From: Microbacterium testaceum StLB037 | GTDB taxonomy: Bacteria; Actinomycetota; Actinomycetes; Actinomycetales; Microbacteriaceae | DNA: 64,000 nt | Assembly: GCF_008763945.1 (NCBI RefSeq) | Contig: NZ_VTQH01000001.1 | Coordinates: 1-64,000 of the forward strand | Reading direction: 5' to 3' | In this document: positions 1-8,402 of the stretch, piece after piece | How positions within the stretch are numbered: position 1 is the first letter of the stretch | How the letters are laid out: each line of letters begins with the position of its first letter | Position numbers and translations under genes: made by a program | The notes under the pieces: generated by a model | Told to the model about the DNA's origin: nothing | The model's database searches: none | The model's input: only the letters and a program-made list of their open reading frames with translations

Positions 1-379
1 GGAACGGACGCACCCACAGAAACGATCTCTCGACCTACCCGTGAGGCAGTTCACTTCAAGTTGATCATTCGAACCTGGATATTCTCACCGTGGGACCTAT
101 GAAAGATCGACGTCGTAAGAACCGGTCGAAGACCAGAACCAAAACCTTACACGAAAGTGAGGAGGTTTTGGGTAGTCCGCCACTTGAGACGATGCGGGGC
201 CTTCCGGCCTCTCCGCTCTCCCCTGTGGGGCGAACAAGTAATACTCTACGTCGCTCCTGGCGACTCAGCGAGTCCAGCCGCATCCCGGGCGTGTCGTCGC
301 CGCGGACCCGCGTCATTCTGCGGAAAAGCGCGAAGGGGCCCGCTCGGCGCGTGCGCCGAGCGGGCCCCTTCGCGAGTCG
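1..379. other. Unassigned structured non-coding stretch
   Basis: No convincing gene lies here. The first 150 bases are visibly poorer in GC than the surroundings. Bases 124-264 fold into consecutive hairpins: 124-134 (GGTC/GACC), 139-171 (CCAAAACC/GGTTTTGG enclosing CAC-GAAA-GTG with a GNRA loop), 194-216, 220-230 (CCCC/GGGG) and 250-264 (GTCGC/GCGAC). Bases 329-374 are a terminator. The pattern suggests a structured RNA or leader, but it matches no RNA class I can name (not tmRNA, RNase P RNA, SRP RNA, rRNA or tRNA). Confidence 0.4.
329..374 (-). terminator. Intrinsic terminator after small membrane protein gene
   Basis: Perfect 22-bp inverted repeat (329-350 and 353-374) with a two-base centre. 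It starts five bases after the stop codon of the minus-strand gene at 380-553. It could work in both directions. Confidence 0.85.
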
Positions 380-553
380 TCAGGTCAGTGACCCGAATGA
401 GGTCGTGAGGGCAGCGGCATCCGTGTGTCCTCCGGTGAACTCGATGCCGCCGAAGAACATCGCGCCGATGACGAGGGCGAACACGAAGGCGATCGAGAGG
501 AACAGCACGGCGACGCCGGCGAGGGTGATCAGAAGCGGAAGTCGAGAAGCCAT
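380..553 (-). CDS. Small single-pass membrane protein, unknown function
   Basis: 57-residue protein starting MASRLPLLITLAG, with one hydrophobic segment at about residues 5-34 and a short polar tail ending TSFGSLT. I do not recognise the family. The start at 553 is supported by a CAGGAT -10 hexamer exactly six bases upstream, the leaderless arrangement seen throughout this window. A strong terminator follows at once, so it is a monocistronic unit directly downstream of rpsA on the same strand. Coding potential is supported by GC-rich third positions and by the promoter and terminator bracketing it. The role is unknown. Confidence 0.6.
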   Translation of the reverse strand: MASRLPLLITLAGVAVLFLSIAFVFALVIGAMFFGGIEFTGGHTDAAALTTSFGSLT

Positions 554-559
554 GTCGTC

Positions 560-565
560 ATCCTG
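560..565 (-). promoter_or_regulatory. -10 element, leaderless start of 380-553
   Basis: CAGGAT read on the minus strand, six bases before the ATG at 553, which would place the transcription start on the A of ATG. Confidence 0.4.
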
Positions 566-611
566 CCCTGGTCCCCGGGTCGGTCACCAGGGCTTGCGCT
601 CGAGAACGACC

Positions 612-645
612 GAAGGCCGGCACCTCCGAAGAGGTACCGGCCTTC
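612..645 (-). terminator. rpsA terminator
   Basis: 15-bp inverted repeat (612-626 and 631-645, one wobble pair) closed by a UUCG tetraloop on the minus strand, followed by TCGTTCTCG. It lies 13 bases after the rpsA stop codon. Confidence 0.85.
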
Positions 646-658
646 AGTGCGAGACGGA

Positions 659-2113
659 TCAGCGACCGGAGAGCTTCTCGCGAAGCGCAGCCAGCGACTC
701 GTCGTCGGCGAGGGTGCCCTGGGCGGGCGACTCCGACGAGAAGGATCCACCGAACGAACCGGTGTCCGTCGGGTTGGCCGCCTCGGCCTCGAGGGCCTTG
801 GTGACGGCAGCCTTGTGAGCCTCCCAGCGACCCTGGGCAGCGGCGTACTCCTGCTCCCACTGCTCGCGCTGAGCGTCGAAGCCCTCGAGCCAGGCACCCG
901 ACTCGGGGTCGAAGCCCTCGGGGTACTTGTACTCGCCACGCTCGTCGTACTCGGTGGCCATGCCGTACAGCGCCGGGTCGAACTCGGTGCCATTGGGGTC
1001 GACCGACTCGTTGGCCTGCTTGAGCGACAGCGAGATGCGGCGACGCTCGAGGTCGATGTCGATGATCTTGACGAAGACCTCTTCGCCGACCGACACGACC
1101 TGCTCGGCGAGCTCGACGTGCTTGCCCGACAGCTCCGAGATGTGCACGAGGCCCTCGATGCCGTCGGCCACGCGGACGAACGCACCGAAGGGAACGAGCT
1201 TGGTGACCTTGCCCGGAGCGATCTGACCGATCGCGTGGGTACGGGCGAACACCTGCCACGGGTCTTCCTGCGTCGCCTTGAGCGAGAGCGACACGCGCTC
1301 GCGGTCGAGGTCGACCTCGAGGATCTCGACGGTGACCTCCTGGCCCACCTCGACGACCTCGGAGGCGTGCTCGATGTGCTTCCAGGACAGCTCGGAGACG
1401 TGGACGAGACCGTCGACGCCGCCCAGGTCGACGAACGCACCGAAGTTGACGATCGACGAGACCGTGCCCTTGCGGACCTGGCCCTTGTGCAGGTTGTTGA
1501 GGAACGTGGTGCGCGACTCGGACTGCGTCTGCTCGAGCAGGGCGCGGCGCGAGAGCACGACGTTGTTGCGGTTCTTGTCGAGCTCGAGGATCTTGGCCTC
1601 GATCTCCTGGCCGAGGTACGGCGTGAGGTCGCGGACGCGACGCAGCTCGATGAGCGAAGCCGGCAGGAAGCCACGGAGGCCGATGTCGACGATGAGGCCA
1701 CCCTTGACGACCTCGATCACGGAACCGGTGACAACACCGTCGTTCTCCTTGATCTTCTCGACGTCGCCCCACGCGCGCTCGTACTGCGCACGCTTCTTGG
1801 ACAGGATGAGGCGGCCTTCCTTGTCCTCCTTCTGGAGAACGAGGGCCTCGACGTGATCGCCGACGTTGACGACCTCGTTGGGGTCGACGTCGTGCTTGAT
1901 CGAAAGCTCGCGGGATGGGATGACACCCTCGGTCTTGTAACCGACGTCGAGGAGGACCTCGTCGCGGTCGATCTTCACCACGGTGCCTTCGATGAGGTCG
2001 CCGTCGTTGAAGAACTTGAGCGTCTTCTCGACCGCGGCCAGGAAGTCTTCGGCGGAGCCGATGTCGTTGATCGCGACCTGCTTGGTAGCGGGGGCGGTCG
2101 TTGCGGTAGTCAT
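659..2113 (-). CDS. rpsA: 30S ribosomal protein S1
   Basis: 484 residues. Binds single-stranded mRNA at the platform of the 30S subunit and helps initiation. Four S1/OB-fold repeats are visible at about residues 37-107, 124-190, 210-279 and 296-366. The third and fourth carry the canonical NFGAFVDLGGVDGLVHVSEL-type signature. An acidic, low-complexity tail of about 115 residues follows, as in other actinobacterial S1 proteins. The start at 2113 (MTTATTAPATKQ) is chosen over an open frame continuing to 2293, because conserved sequence begins there and a TAGACT -10 lies far upstream, giving a leader of about 175 bases. Only a weak AGGA precedes the start. Monocistronic, with its own terminator. 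Confidence 0.97.
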   Translation of the reverse strand: MTTATTAPATKQVAINDIGSAEDFLAAVEKTLKFFNDGDLIEGTVVKIDRDEVLLDVGYKTEGVIPSRELSIKHDVDPNEVVNVGDHVEALVLQKEDKEGRLILSKKRAQYERAWGDVEKIKENDGVVTGSVIEVVKGGLIVDIGLRGFLPASLIELRRVRDLTPYLGQEIEAKILELDKNRNNVVLSRRALLEQTQSESRTTFLNNLHKGQVRKGTVSSIVNFGAFVDLGGVDGLVHVSELSWKHIEHASEVVEVGQEVTVEILEVDLDRERVSLSLKATQEDPWQVFARTHAIGQIAPGKVTKLVPFGAFVRVADGIEGLVHISELSGKHVELAEQVVSVGEEVFVKIIDIDLERRRISLSLKQANESVDPNGTEFDPALYGMATEYDERGEYKYPEGFDPESGAWLEGFDAQREQWEQEYAAAQGRWEAHKAAVTKALEAEAANPTDTGSFGGSFSSESPAQGTLADDESLAALREKLSGR

Positions 2114-2581
2114 GTAGTGGGTTGTCCTAGTTGGGTGTGGTGTCGGGCTCCGACTCCTGTGCCCGTCGGTACCGAGACCGGGGCCGTCGGGCCGACGACG
2201 CCCGAGGGCGAACACCGGCCACGAGTCGAAGCGAAGCGGATTGTTGATGCGATGCCACGGGTCCGCCAGACAGGCAGGACCCACGTGTGACACCTCAGTC
2301 TAACGCACCCGGCCCTCGACGCAGTCCCGAGCGTCGACGCGCGGGCGAACGGCCCGTCATACGGCGACACCGACCGCCCGGCGCGGTTCCTGCACGCGGG
2401 AGAGCCCACACCGTTCTTCGCTGATCGATTCGCCTCGGATCGGCGCTTTTCCCCGGTGGTTCTGTCACGTTGCGCCCAGGTGGCATCCAGAAAGGCGTGC
2501 CAGGCTCCCCGTCTTGTGCCCGCTGAACGCGGGTCGGACGGTGACACCCGCACCGCCCTCCCCTCACGTGAAACCGGTTTT
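2114..2581. other. Divergent promoter region between rpsA and a secreted lysozyme-fold gene
   Basis: 468 bases without a gene. The left half is the rpsA leader, including a hairpin in which GTGGGTCC pairs with GGACCCGTG about 10 bases after the predicted start site. The right half is the upstream region of the gene at 2582 and includes the string AGAAAGGCGTGCC near 2490. A similar string occurs upstream of that gene's paralogue. I find no confident riboswitch. Confidence 0.5.
2297..2302 (-). promoter_or_regulatory. rpsA -10 element
   Basis: TAGACT on the minus strand, part of GTTAGACT. Transcription would start near 2290, leaving a leader of about 175 bases before the rpsA ATG. No clear -35 hexamer was identified. 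Confidence 0.5.
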
Positions 2582-3586
2582 ATGCGCTCTGACTCGACGT
2601 CCTTCACCAATCGTCGTGACCGCCGCCTCGCCGCCCGCCGCACTCGTCGTCGCCCCGTGACGACCGTGGGAGCGCTCGTGCTCGGCGTGGTCGCGGCCGC
2701 GGCTCTCACTGGCACCGCTCCGGCGGCCACCGCCTCCCCCGCTGACCTCTCGACGGCCAGGTTCTCGCTCGCCTCGTCCATCACGCCCACGGTCCTCGCG
2801 GCCACGCCCGGTCCGGAGAAGACCGAGGCGCAGACGGCGGAGACCGCCGCCTCCCACTCCCTCGAGGCCGCCACCACCGTCCAGAACGACATCGCGGCAT
2901 CCGGTCTCGACATCGGTCAGCCCGCGACCATCGACACCGCCGCACTCCAACAGGCGACCGCGCGTCTGGAGGCGGCCTCGGTGCTGCCCGAGACGTTCCT
3001 GCCCGGCCTCGCGAGCGAGGTCGCCGCCGCGTCCGCGACGGTCGACCAGCGCGTCGCGGAGCTGCGCGGCGGCCTCGATGCCGCCGTGGCGAAAAAGGCC
3101 GAGGAAGAGGCCGCTGAGAAGGCGCGCCAGGAGGCCGAGGCCGCCGCTGCGGCGAAGGCCGCGGAGGAGAAGGCTGCAGCGGAGAAGGCGGCGCAGTCGA
3201 CGTCGTCCTCTTCGTCGAGCAACGGCGGGGGCGGCGGCTCGTCGGCCCCGTTCGCCACCGGAGGCGGCTCGGGCGACAACAGCCCCGCGGGCGCCCAGGC
3301 GGCTGCCCGCGAGATGCTCGCCAGCCGCGGCTGGGGCGACGACCAGATGTCGTGCCTCGTCTCGCTCTGGAACAAGGAGTCCGGCTGGAACTACAAGGCG
3401 TACAACGCCGGCAGCGGCGCCTACGGTATCCCCCAGGCACTCCCCGGCAGCAAGATGTCGTCGGCCGGCGCCGACTGGCAGACCAACGCCGCGACCCAGG
3501 TGTCGTGGGGTCTCGGCTACATCTCGGGCCGCTACGGCACGCCGTGCGGCGCCTGGGATCACTCGCAGTCCACCGGCTGGTACTGA
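2582..3586 (+). CDS. Secreted lysozyme-fold (SLT-like) protein with coiled-coil stalk
   Basis: 334 residues from the ATG at 2582 (MRSDSTSFTNRRDRR). An Arg-rich N-region, a hydrophobic core at about 28-45 and an Ala-rich cleavage zone near 50 form a signal peptide. An Ala/Glu/Lys-rich segment (about 160-215) looks like a coiled coil. A Ser/Gly linker (about 215-240) leads to a C-terminal goose-lysozyme/SLT-like domain with KESGWN, where the Glu is the expected catalytic acid, and GIPQALPGSKM. It probably cleaves or remodels peptidoglycan at the cell surface. It is a clear paralogue of the protein at 9072-9980, with similar N-termini and nearly identical C-terminal motifs. No strong ribosome-binding site is seen, so the start rests on homology with that paralogue. 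Confidence 0.85.
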   Translation: MRSDSTSFTNRRDRRLAARRTRRRPVTTVGALVLGVVAAAALTGTAPAATASPADLSTARFSLASSITPTVLAATPGPEKTEAQTAETAASHSLEAATTVQNDIAASGLDIGQPATIDTAALQQATARLEAASVLPETFLPGLASEVAAASATVDQRVAELRGGLDAAVAKKAEEEAAEKARQEAEAAAAAKAAEEKAAAEKAAQSTSSSSSSNGGGGGSSAPFATGGGSGDNSPAGAQAAAREMLASRGWGDDQMSCLVSLWNKESGWNYKAYNAGSGAYGIPQALPGSKMSSAGADWQTNAATQVSWGLGYISGRYGTPCGAWDHSQSTGWY

Positions 3587-3590
3587 GCCC

Positions 3591-6500
3591 TCAGCTCCAT
3601 CGCAGAATCGAGCGCGCCGCTCCGGAGAATCCTCCGGTGCGGCGCGCTTCTGCGAGCAGGGGAAGGTTCTCGGGAGCGGACAGCTCGTGCAGGACGGCGG
3701 GGCCCACATGGACCTGCCACGCGCCGTGGAAGCGCTGGGCGTCGGCGCGGCGACGACCGATCTCCGCAGGCACCGCCAGAAACTGGCGCGACCGGGAACG
3801 CCCCGCGCGCGCGAGCACGCGGCGAACCCACCACGGGCCGCCCCCGCGATCGATCTCCAGCACGAACCGCGGAGAACGGATCGGGCCGTACAGCTGCTCG
3901 AGAGCCTCGCCGAACGAGCGCTGATCGGCGAGGCTCGCGTGCGGAACCCGTACTTCGGCGCGGAAGCGGTCGGCATCCGTCTGCTGCATCTCCAGCGTCG
4001 GGTCGGCGGTATGCGGTTGAACGCGGCCACTCTCGGACAGCGCCGTCCACACCACGCGGGCGATGCTCCGAAGCGTCGCGGGGGCATCACGGACCTGTCG
4101 ACGGGTGCGCCGCCAGGCGCTGACCAGAGGCATCGCCGTGACGACGCCGGCGAGGGCGCTGACGACGCCCAGCGCGACGCCTGCGGCAGGCGGCAAGAGG
4201 GAAGCGAGCGCGATGAGCGCCGCCGACACGACCGCGGAGGCCGCAGACCAACGGCCCAGAGCGCGCGTCGCCACGACGGATGTCGAGAAGACGGGCGTTC
4301 GTGCGGGACGTTCGACCAGGGCCGCGAGTTCTTCGCGATCGTCATAGGGCGTGCCGATGCGCCACGCGGAGCGTGTCTCGGGGCGGGGCGGCACCGAACC
4401 CAACCCGTCGACCAGACCCGGCGCGGACCCCGGGACCTTGGCGAGCACCTCGTCGAGGGCAGTGCGGCGTTCCTCGGTGAGGACGGCCGCCAGGCCGCGG
4501 ACGATGCGGTCCGGATGGTCGGCGTCGAGCCCCCACAGCTGGGCGTGTTTGCGGCGGAGGCGAGCGGCATCCGGTTGCGCGTCGAGGGGGGACGATGGCG
4601 GGAGGAGAGCTGCGACCGTCCAATTGTGGGCGACCTTCTCGAGCCAGTGCGGGTCGAGACGCAGGGTGCGCCCGCGCAGCTGCTGTGTGGCCCACGCCGT
4701 CGCGACGGCCGTGAGGTCGATGAGGGTGTTGACCGCGGGGCAGTCCCATCCCTCGCCGAACAGTCCGCGCGTGCCCACGACGACATCGAGGGCCCCCGCG
4801 GTGAGCAGACGCGAGACGGCTCCGACGATCCCGGATCCGGCGGTGCCGCGGATCTCGAGAGCGGCCGCGTCGTCCGAGCAGGGCTCGGCGCTCAGATCCG
4901 CGTCGAGCTCCCGCGACAGCGCGGGCAGCACAGAATCGACGTGCTGTACCGCGACGCGCACCGTCGAGGAGGTGACGAGTATCGAGCGCAGCGCGGAGGT
5001 CTCTGCATCCGTCACCAGGATCGAGAATGTACGCACCGCTCCCGCGGAGCCGAGAAGACCGCCGTGCACGTTGCCGTGCGTGACGAAGTCGGTCACGACG
5101 AGGGCGCGGAGGCGTCCTCCGAGTTCTGCGCGTTCGCGGGCGAGGATGTCGCACGCTCCCCGGTCCTTCGCCAGAGAGGACGCCAACACCGTGTCGATCG
5201 GGTCGCGCGTGCGGCGCACGCCCCTGTCGGTGAGCGCGAAGCCGAAGTCGGCGAGGAGGCGACGCAGGCGCTGCCAGTCCTCCGCCCGCGCCGGGTCGGG
5301 AAGGACCCGGTCGAGCGCGAATCGACCGAGAAGGCGCAGGGTCTCCTCGGTCGTGGGCGCGCGCCGGGCGACCGCCGGAAGGCGCGCGGTGACCGGGTCG
5401 TCGGACGCGATGACCGAGAACATCGCGGCGGCGGCCTCGGCACCCGCGAAGTCAGCGGCGAAGGCTGCGGTCAGGGCGGCGTCGATGCCGATGACGGGGT
5501 CGCGCGGCTCGGAAGGGGGCGACGGCGGCTCGATACCCCGGCGCTCGGGTTCACGCCTCGTGGGAGCGTCCGCGGAGACGCCCGGGGCGGGGGGCTCGAG
5601 CGGATCGGCCGACTCGGACGGGATCGGAGGCTGGAGGATCTCGCGGAGGAAGGAGTACCCGGCTCCGGCGGCGAAGGTCGTCCGCAGGGCGTCGGAGAGG
5701 GCGGCGGCGTGCGCCGACAGGAAGGCCAGCTCCTGGTCGGTCGGGACGACGACGTGCACGAGATCGCGGTACGGAGCGAGATCGCCCTCGCGCACCACGG
5801 CCGGCACCGGCACCTCCAGGTCGACCTCGCCGAGGAGGGAGACGTAGTTGTCGTACTCGTTCGCATCGTCGGGCGAGGGAAGGGTGGCGGTGAGCCCGAT
5901 CACGAGTGGTTCGCGCCCCTCGGCCCGGATACGTGCGATGAGCGCGGCGACCACGAGAGCCCAATGGTCGAGCAGGTGGTGGCACTCGTCGAGCACGATC
6001 GTCTCGACCTCTGCGGCGACGAGCCGCTCGAGCAGTGCGCGCGCGTTCGGATGCAGGGCCGCGGTGAGGGCTGCGGCATCCTGCCTCGCCAGGGACCGGC
6101 GGAGAGCTCGGGAGCGGGAACGGATGCCACGGCCGTACGCCGCGGCATTGCGGGCGCTCACGGCGTCGAGCCAGGCGTCCGCCTGCTCGGGCGAGCGGTC
6201 GTCGGCGACGAGCTCCGTGGCCCAACGGGCACGGGCCAGCGCCGAGAACGGCTCGCTCGAGTCGACGACGCTGACCGACTGATAGGTGAGGACGGTGAGT
6301 TCGGCCGGGTGCTCCGGATCGTCCGAGACGTCTGCGTCGTCGTGCGCGAGCGCGCGGGCGGCCGAGACCCACTGCTCGCGGATCGCGGTGGTGGGGGCGA
6401 AGACCACCGTCCGCCGCCCGCGACGAGCGGCGAGCAGGAGTCCGAGCAGGGTCTTGCCCGCCCCGGGCGGCGCGACCAGATGCACCGGTTCGCCCGAGTC

Positions 6501-6593
6501 GACGTCCAGGCGATCGAGAGCGTCGGCCTGATACGCCCGCAGCGTTCCGTCGAAGCGCCACGTCGAGAGGGGACGGCGCGGTTCGGTCGACAC
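3591..6593 (-). CDS. Superfamily 2 helicase with C-terminal membrane hairpin
   Basis: 1000 residues from a GTG at 6593. The N-terminal part is an SF2 motor: Walker A APPGAGKT (41-48), Walker B DECH (202-205), motif III LTATLP (234-239), motif V near GLFGEGWDCPAVN (610-622) and motif VI QQLRGRTLRLD (637-647). A Pro/Glu-rich insert lies at about 320-365. After the motor come two hydrophobic segments at about 781-800 and 802-826, flanked by Arg-rich stretches. A charged domain of about 170 residues with no motif I recognise ends the protein. The order of motifs firmly shows an ATP-driven nucleic-acid motor. Membrane attachment is inferred from hydrophobicity. The substrate is unknown. A TAGACT -10 sits six bases before the GTG (leaderless). 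Its 3' end lies four bases from the convergent gene. Confidence 0.85.
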   Translation of the reverse strand: MSTEPRRPLSTWRFDGTLRAYQADALDRLDVDSGEPVHLVAPPGAGKTLLGLLLAARRGRRTVVFAPTTAIREQWVSAARALAHDDADVSDDPEHPAELTVLTYQSVSVVDSSEPFSALARARWATELVADDRSPEQADAWLDAVSARNAAAYGRGIRSRSRALRRSLARQDAAALTAALHPNARALLERLVAAEVETIVLDECHHLLDHWALVVAALIARIRAEGREPLVIGLTATLPSPDDANEYDNYVSLLGEVDLEVPVPAVVREGDLAPYRDLVHVVVPTDQELAFLSAHAAALSDALRTTFAAGAGYSFLREILQPPIPSESADPLEPPAPGVSADAPTRREPERRGIEPPSPPSEPRDPVIGIDAALTAAFAADFAGAEAAAAMFSVIASDDPVTARLPAVARRAPTTEETLRLLGRFALDRVLPDPARAEDWQRLRRLLADFGFALTDRGVRRTRDPIDTVLASSLAKDRGACDILARERAELGGRLRALVVTDFVTHGNVHGGLLGSAGAVRTFSILVTDAETSALRSILVTSSTVRVAVQHVDSVLPALSRELDADLSAEPCSDDAAALEIRGTAGSGIVGAVSRLLTAGALDVVVGTRGLFGEGWDCPAVNTLIDLTAVATAWATQQLRGRTLRLDPHWLEKVAHNWTVAALLPPSSPLDAQPDAARLRRKHAQLWGLDADHPDRIVRGLAAVLTEERRTALDEVLAKVPGSAPGLVDGLGSVPPRPETRSAWRIGTPYDDREELAALVERPARTPVFSTSVVATRALGRWSAASAVVSAALIALASLLPPAAGVALGVVSALAGVVTAMPLVSAWRRTRRQVRDAPATLRSIARVVWTALSESGRVQPHTADPTLEMQQTDADRFRAEVRVPHASLADQRSFGEALEQLYGPIRSPRFVLEIDRGGGPWWVRRVLARAGRSRSRQFLAVPAEIGRRRADAQRFHGAWQVHVGPAVLHELSAPENLPLLAEARRTGGFSGAARSILRWS
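3611..3648 (+). terminator. Terminator of the 2582-3586 gene, inside the helicase reading frame
   Basis: Nested hairpin: AGCGCGCCGC (3611-3620) pairs with GCGGCGCGCT (3639-3648) around an inner TCCGGA/CCGGA stem. It lies 24 bases past the lysozyme-fold gene's stop codon and inside the last codons of the convergent helicase gene. Confidence 0.65.
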
Positions 6594-6599
6594 CGCGTC

Positions 6600-6605
6600 A
6601 GTCTA
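6600..6605 (-). promoter_or_regulatory. -10 element, leaderless start of the helicase gene
   Basis: TAGACT on the minus strand followed by six bases and then the GTG at 6593. Confidence 0.6.
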
Positions 6606-6652
6606 GGCAGCGCCGCCCCGTGAGGGCGGAGCGCTCGTCGGCGTCTCCGCGC

Positions 6653-8350
6653 TCAGGCGCCGTTGCGGCGGGCCACGAACCCGGCCAGGACGGCGTGGGC
6701 CAAGGGCGCCACCGACACGATCATGAGGATCGTGCCGAGCACGGCTTGCTCGGCCTGCAGCAGGATGCCGCCGATGAGCAACCCCGTGAAGAGCACCGAT
6801 GACACGACGCGGCGGATCATGCGCTCGAGATCGCGCAGGCGCCGCTCGATGCGCGGTGTCTGGACCGAGACCGAGCCGTCCTCGAAGCGCGAGATGAGGT
6901 TGTCGGCGCGGCGCGGGAGGCGGGCGGTGACGGCGGCCACCGCGCCGACCTCGCGGAAGAACGCCTGGGCGGTGTTCCCGCTCTCTTCGCGGATGAGGCG
7001 CTGGGCGTAGGGCTCGACGGCATCCCAGATGTTGAACGCCGGGTCGAGCGCGCTGCACATGCCGCTGGTGAGCGACATGGCGCGGACGATCAGCAGGAAG
7101 TTCTCGGGCAACTGGAACGGCAAGGACCGCACGACGTCGCCGAACTCGATCGCGAAGGCGCGGAACTCCCGGGGGTCCACCTCTTGCAGCTCGGCGAAGC
7201 CCATTCCGCCGAAACGGGAGAAGAGCTGCGTCATCGCGCGCTCGAGCTGGATCGTGTCGGCGGAGGGCAGGAGCACCCCCACGTCCCGGATGCCGTCGAC
7301 CAGGCCCTTGCCGTCGCGTGAGGCCGCCGCGATGAGAACGCGACGCAGGCCGCGGCGCAGGCTCGGCGGAACCTCGCCCATCATGCCGAAGTCGATGAAG
7401 GTGAACCGCCACGCCGGGGTCCCGGCATCCGTCGTTCCGGGAAGCGGGGTGACGAAGACGTTGCCGGGGTGCGGGTCGGCGTGGAAGAAGCCGTCGTCGA
7501 AGAGCTGGTCGAACATGACCTGGGCGAAACGCGCGGCGACCTCGGAGGGGTCGATGCCGGCGGCGCGAAGGGCGTCGACATCGTTGATCTTGATCGCGGT
7601 GACGTCTTCGAGCGTCAGCACGCGGCGGGTGGTGCGCTCCCACACGACCTCGGGGACGGCCACGCCGCCCTCTCCCCCGAAGTCGGCGGCGAAGCGCTCG
7701 GAGTTCGCCGCCTCATGGAGGTAGTCGATCTCTTCGAGGCTCGTGACGGCGAACTCCTCGACGAGCGAGGGCATATCGACGCGGTCGCGGACGAGGGCGA
7801 CCTTGCTCAACCACACGCCCACCTTGCGGAGGGCACGGAGGTCGACGTCGACGATTCGATCGATGCCGGGGCGCTGGATCTTGAGCACGACGGCGCTGAG
7901 CCCGGTCTCGTCGGCGAGCTCCGGCCGCAGCGCCGCGCGATGCGCCTGCCCGAGGGAGGCTGCGGCGAGGGGACGTTCGTCGACGCTCGCGAAGGCGCGC
8001 TCGAGCGGCATCCCGAGTTCTTCCTCCGCCCGAGCACGCATCTGCGCGAACGGGACCGCGGGCACCTCGTCCTGCAGGCCCTCGAGCTGCTTGGTGATGG
8101 AGGGCGGGAGGACGTCGAGGCGCGACGACATGAACTGGCCGACCTTGATCATGAGACCGCCGAGGTCGACCGCGAGCACGTGGAAGCGCTGAGCGATGCG
8201 TTCGAGCCGCCGGGTGCGGCCCCGGGCGGAGATCCACCCGAGGCCGAACCGCGGCAAGAACAACTCGTACCACCAGGCCTGCACCAGATAGCGCGCGGCG
8301 AAGCGCGTGATCCGCCGGTAGCGGGCCTTCATGAGGGCGTCGTCGGTCAT
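6653..8350 (-). CDS. ABC1/UbiB (AarF) family atypical kinase
   Basis: 565 residues. The family has a protein-kinase-like fold with ATPase activity and is linked to quinone or lipid metabolism at membranes. Diagnostic motifs are present: KVGQ in the N-terminal KxGQ region, the Ala-rich loop AAASLGQAHRA in place of a P-loop, LKIQRPG with the conserved lysine, FFHADPHPGN as catalytic loop and FIDFG as the metal-binding motif. Two C-terminal hydrophobic segments within the last 55 residues probably anchor it. The ATG at 8350 (MTDDALMKARYRR) is preferred over an upstream in-frame extension because it starts at the family N-terminus. It follows the PadR gene by 52 bases on the same strand and is probably co-transcribed with it and so under PadR control. 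Confidence 0.88.
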   Translation of the reverse strand: MTDDALMKARYRRITRFAARYLVQAWWYELFLPRFGLGWISARGRTRRLERIAQRFHVLAVDLGGLMIKVGQFMSSRLDVLPPSITKQLEGLQDEVPAVPFAQMRARAEEELGMPLERAFASVDERPLAAASLGQAHRAALRPELADETGLSAVVLKIQRPGIDRIVDVDLRALRKVGVWLSKVALVRDRVDMPSLVEEFAVTSLEEIDYLHEAANSERFAADFGGEGGVAVPEVVWERTTRRVLTLEDVTAIKINDVDALRAAGIDPSEVAARFAQVMFDQLFDDGFFHADPHPGNVFVTPLPGTTDAGTPAWRFTFIDFGMMGEVPPSLRRGLRRVLIAAASRDGKGLVDGIRDVGVLLPSADTIQLERAMTQLFSRFGGMGFAELQEVDPREFRAFAIEFGDVVRSLPFQLPENFLLIVRAMSLTSGMCSALDPAFNIWDAVEPYAQRLIREESGNTAQAFFREVGAVAAVTARLPRRADNLISRFEDGSVSVQTPRIERRLRDLERMIRRVVSSVLFTGLLIGGILLQAEQAVLGTILMIVSVAPLAHAVLAGFVARRNGA

Positions 8351-8402
8351 CGATTCTCCTGGATGCCGACGGGCGGGAAGCCCCCGTCGAGCGGGCGTGA
8401 CC

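Noticed and set aside
1..379. rRNA spacer, tmRNA or RNase P RNA at the left edge
   Set aside because: None of the conserved strings of these RNAs is present; only the hairpin pattern is RNA-like.
425..2290. 621-codon open frame antisense to rpsA
   Set aside because: Shadow of the rpsA frame in high-GC DNA; its translation is Leu/Asp/Val-rich without any domain, and the opposite strand is an unmistakable S1 gene.
2320..2581. c-di-AMP (ydaO-type) riboswitch before the lysozyme-fold gene
   Set aside because: Such riboswitches precede cell-wall hydrolase genes in Actinobacteria, but I could not find the conserved core in order here or upstream of the paralogue.
3078..6623. 1181-codon open frame antisense to the helicase
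   Set aside because: Arg/Gly-rich translation typical of antisense GC-rich frames; the helicase motifs lie on the other strand.
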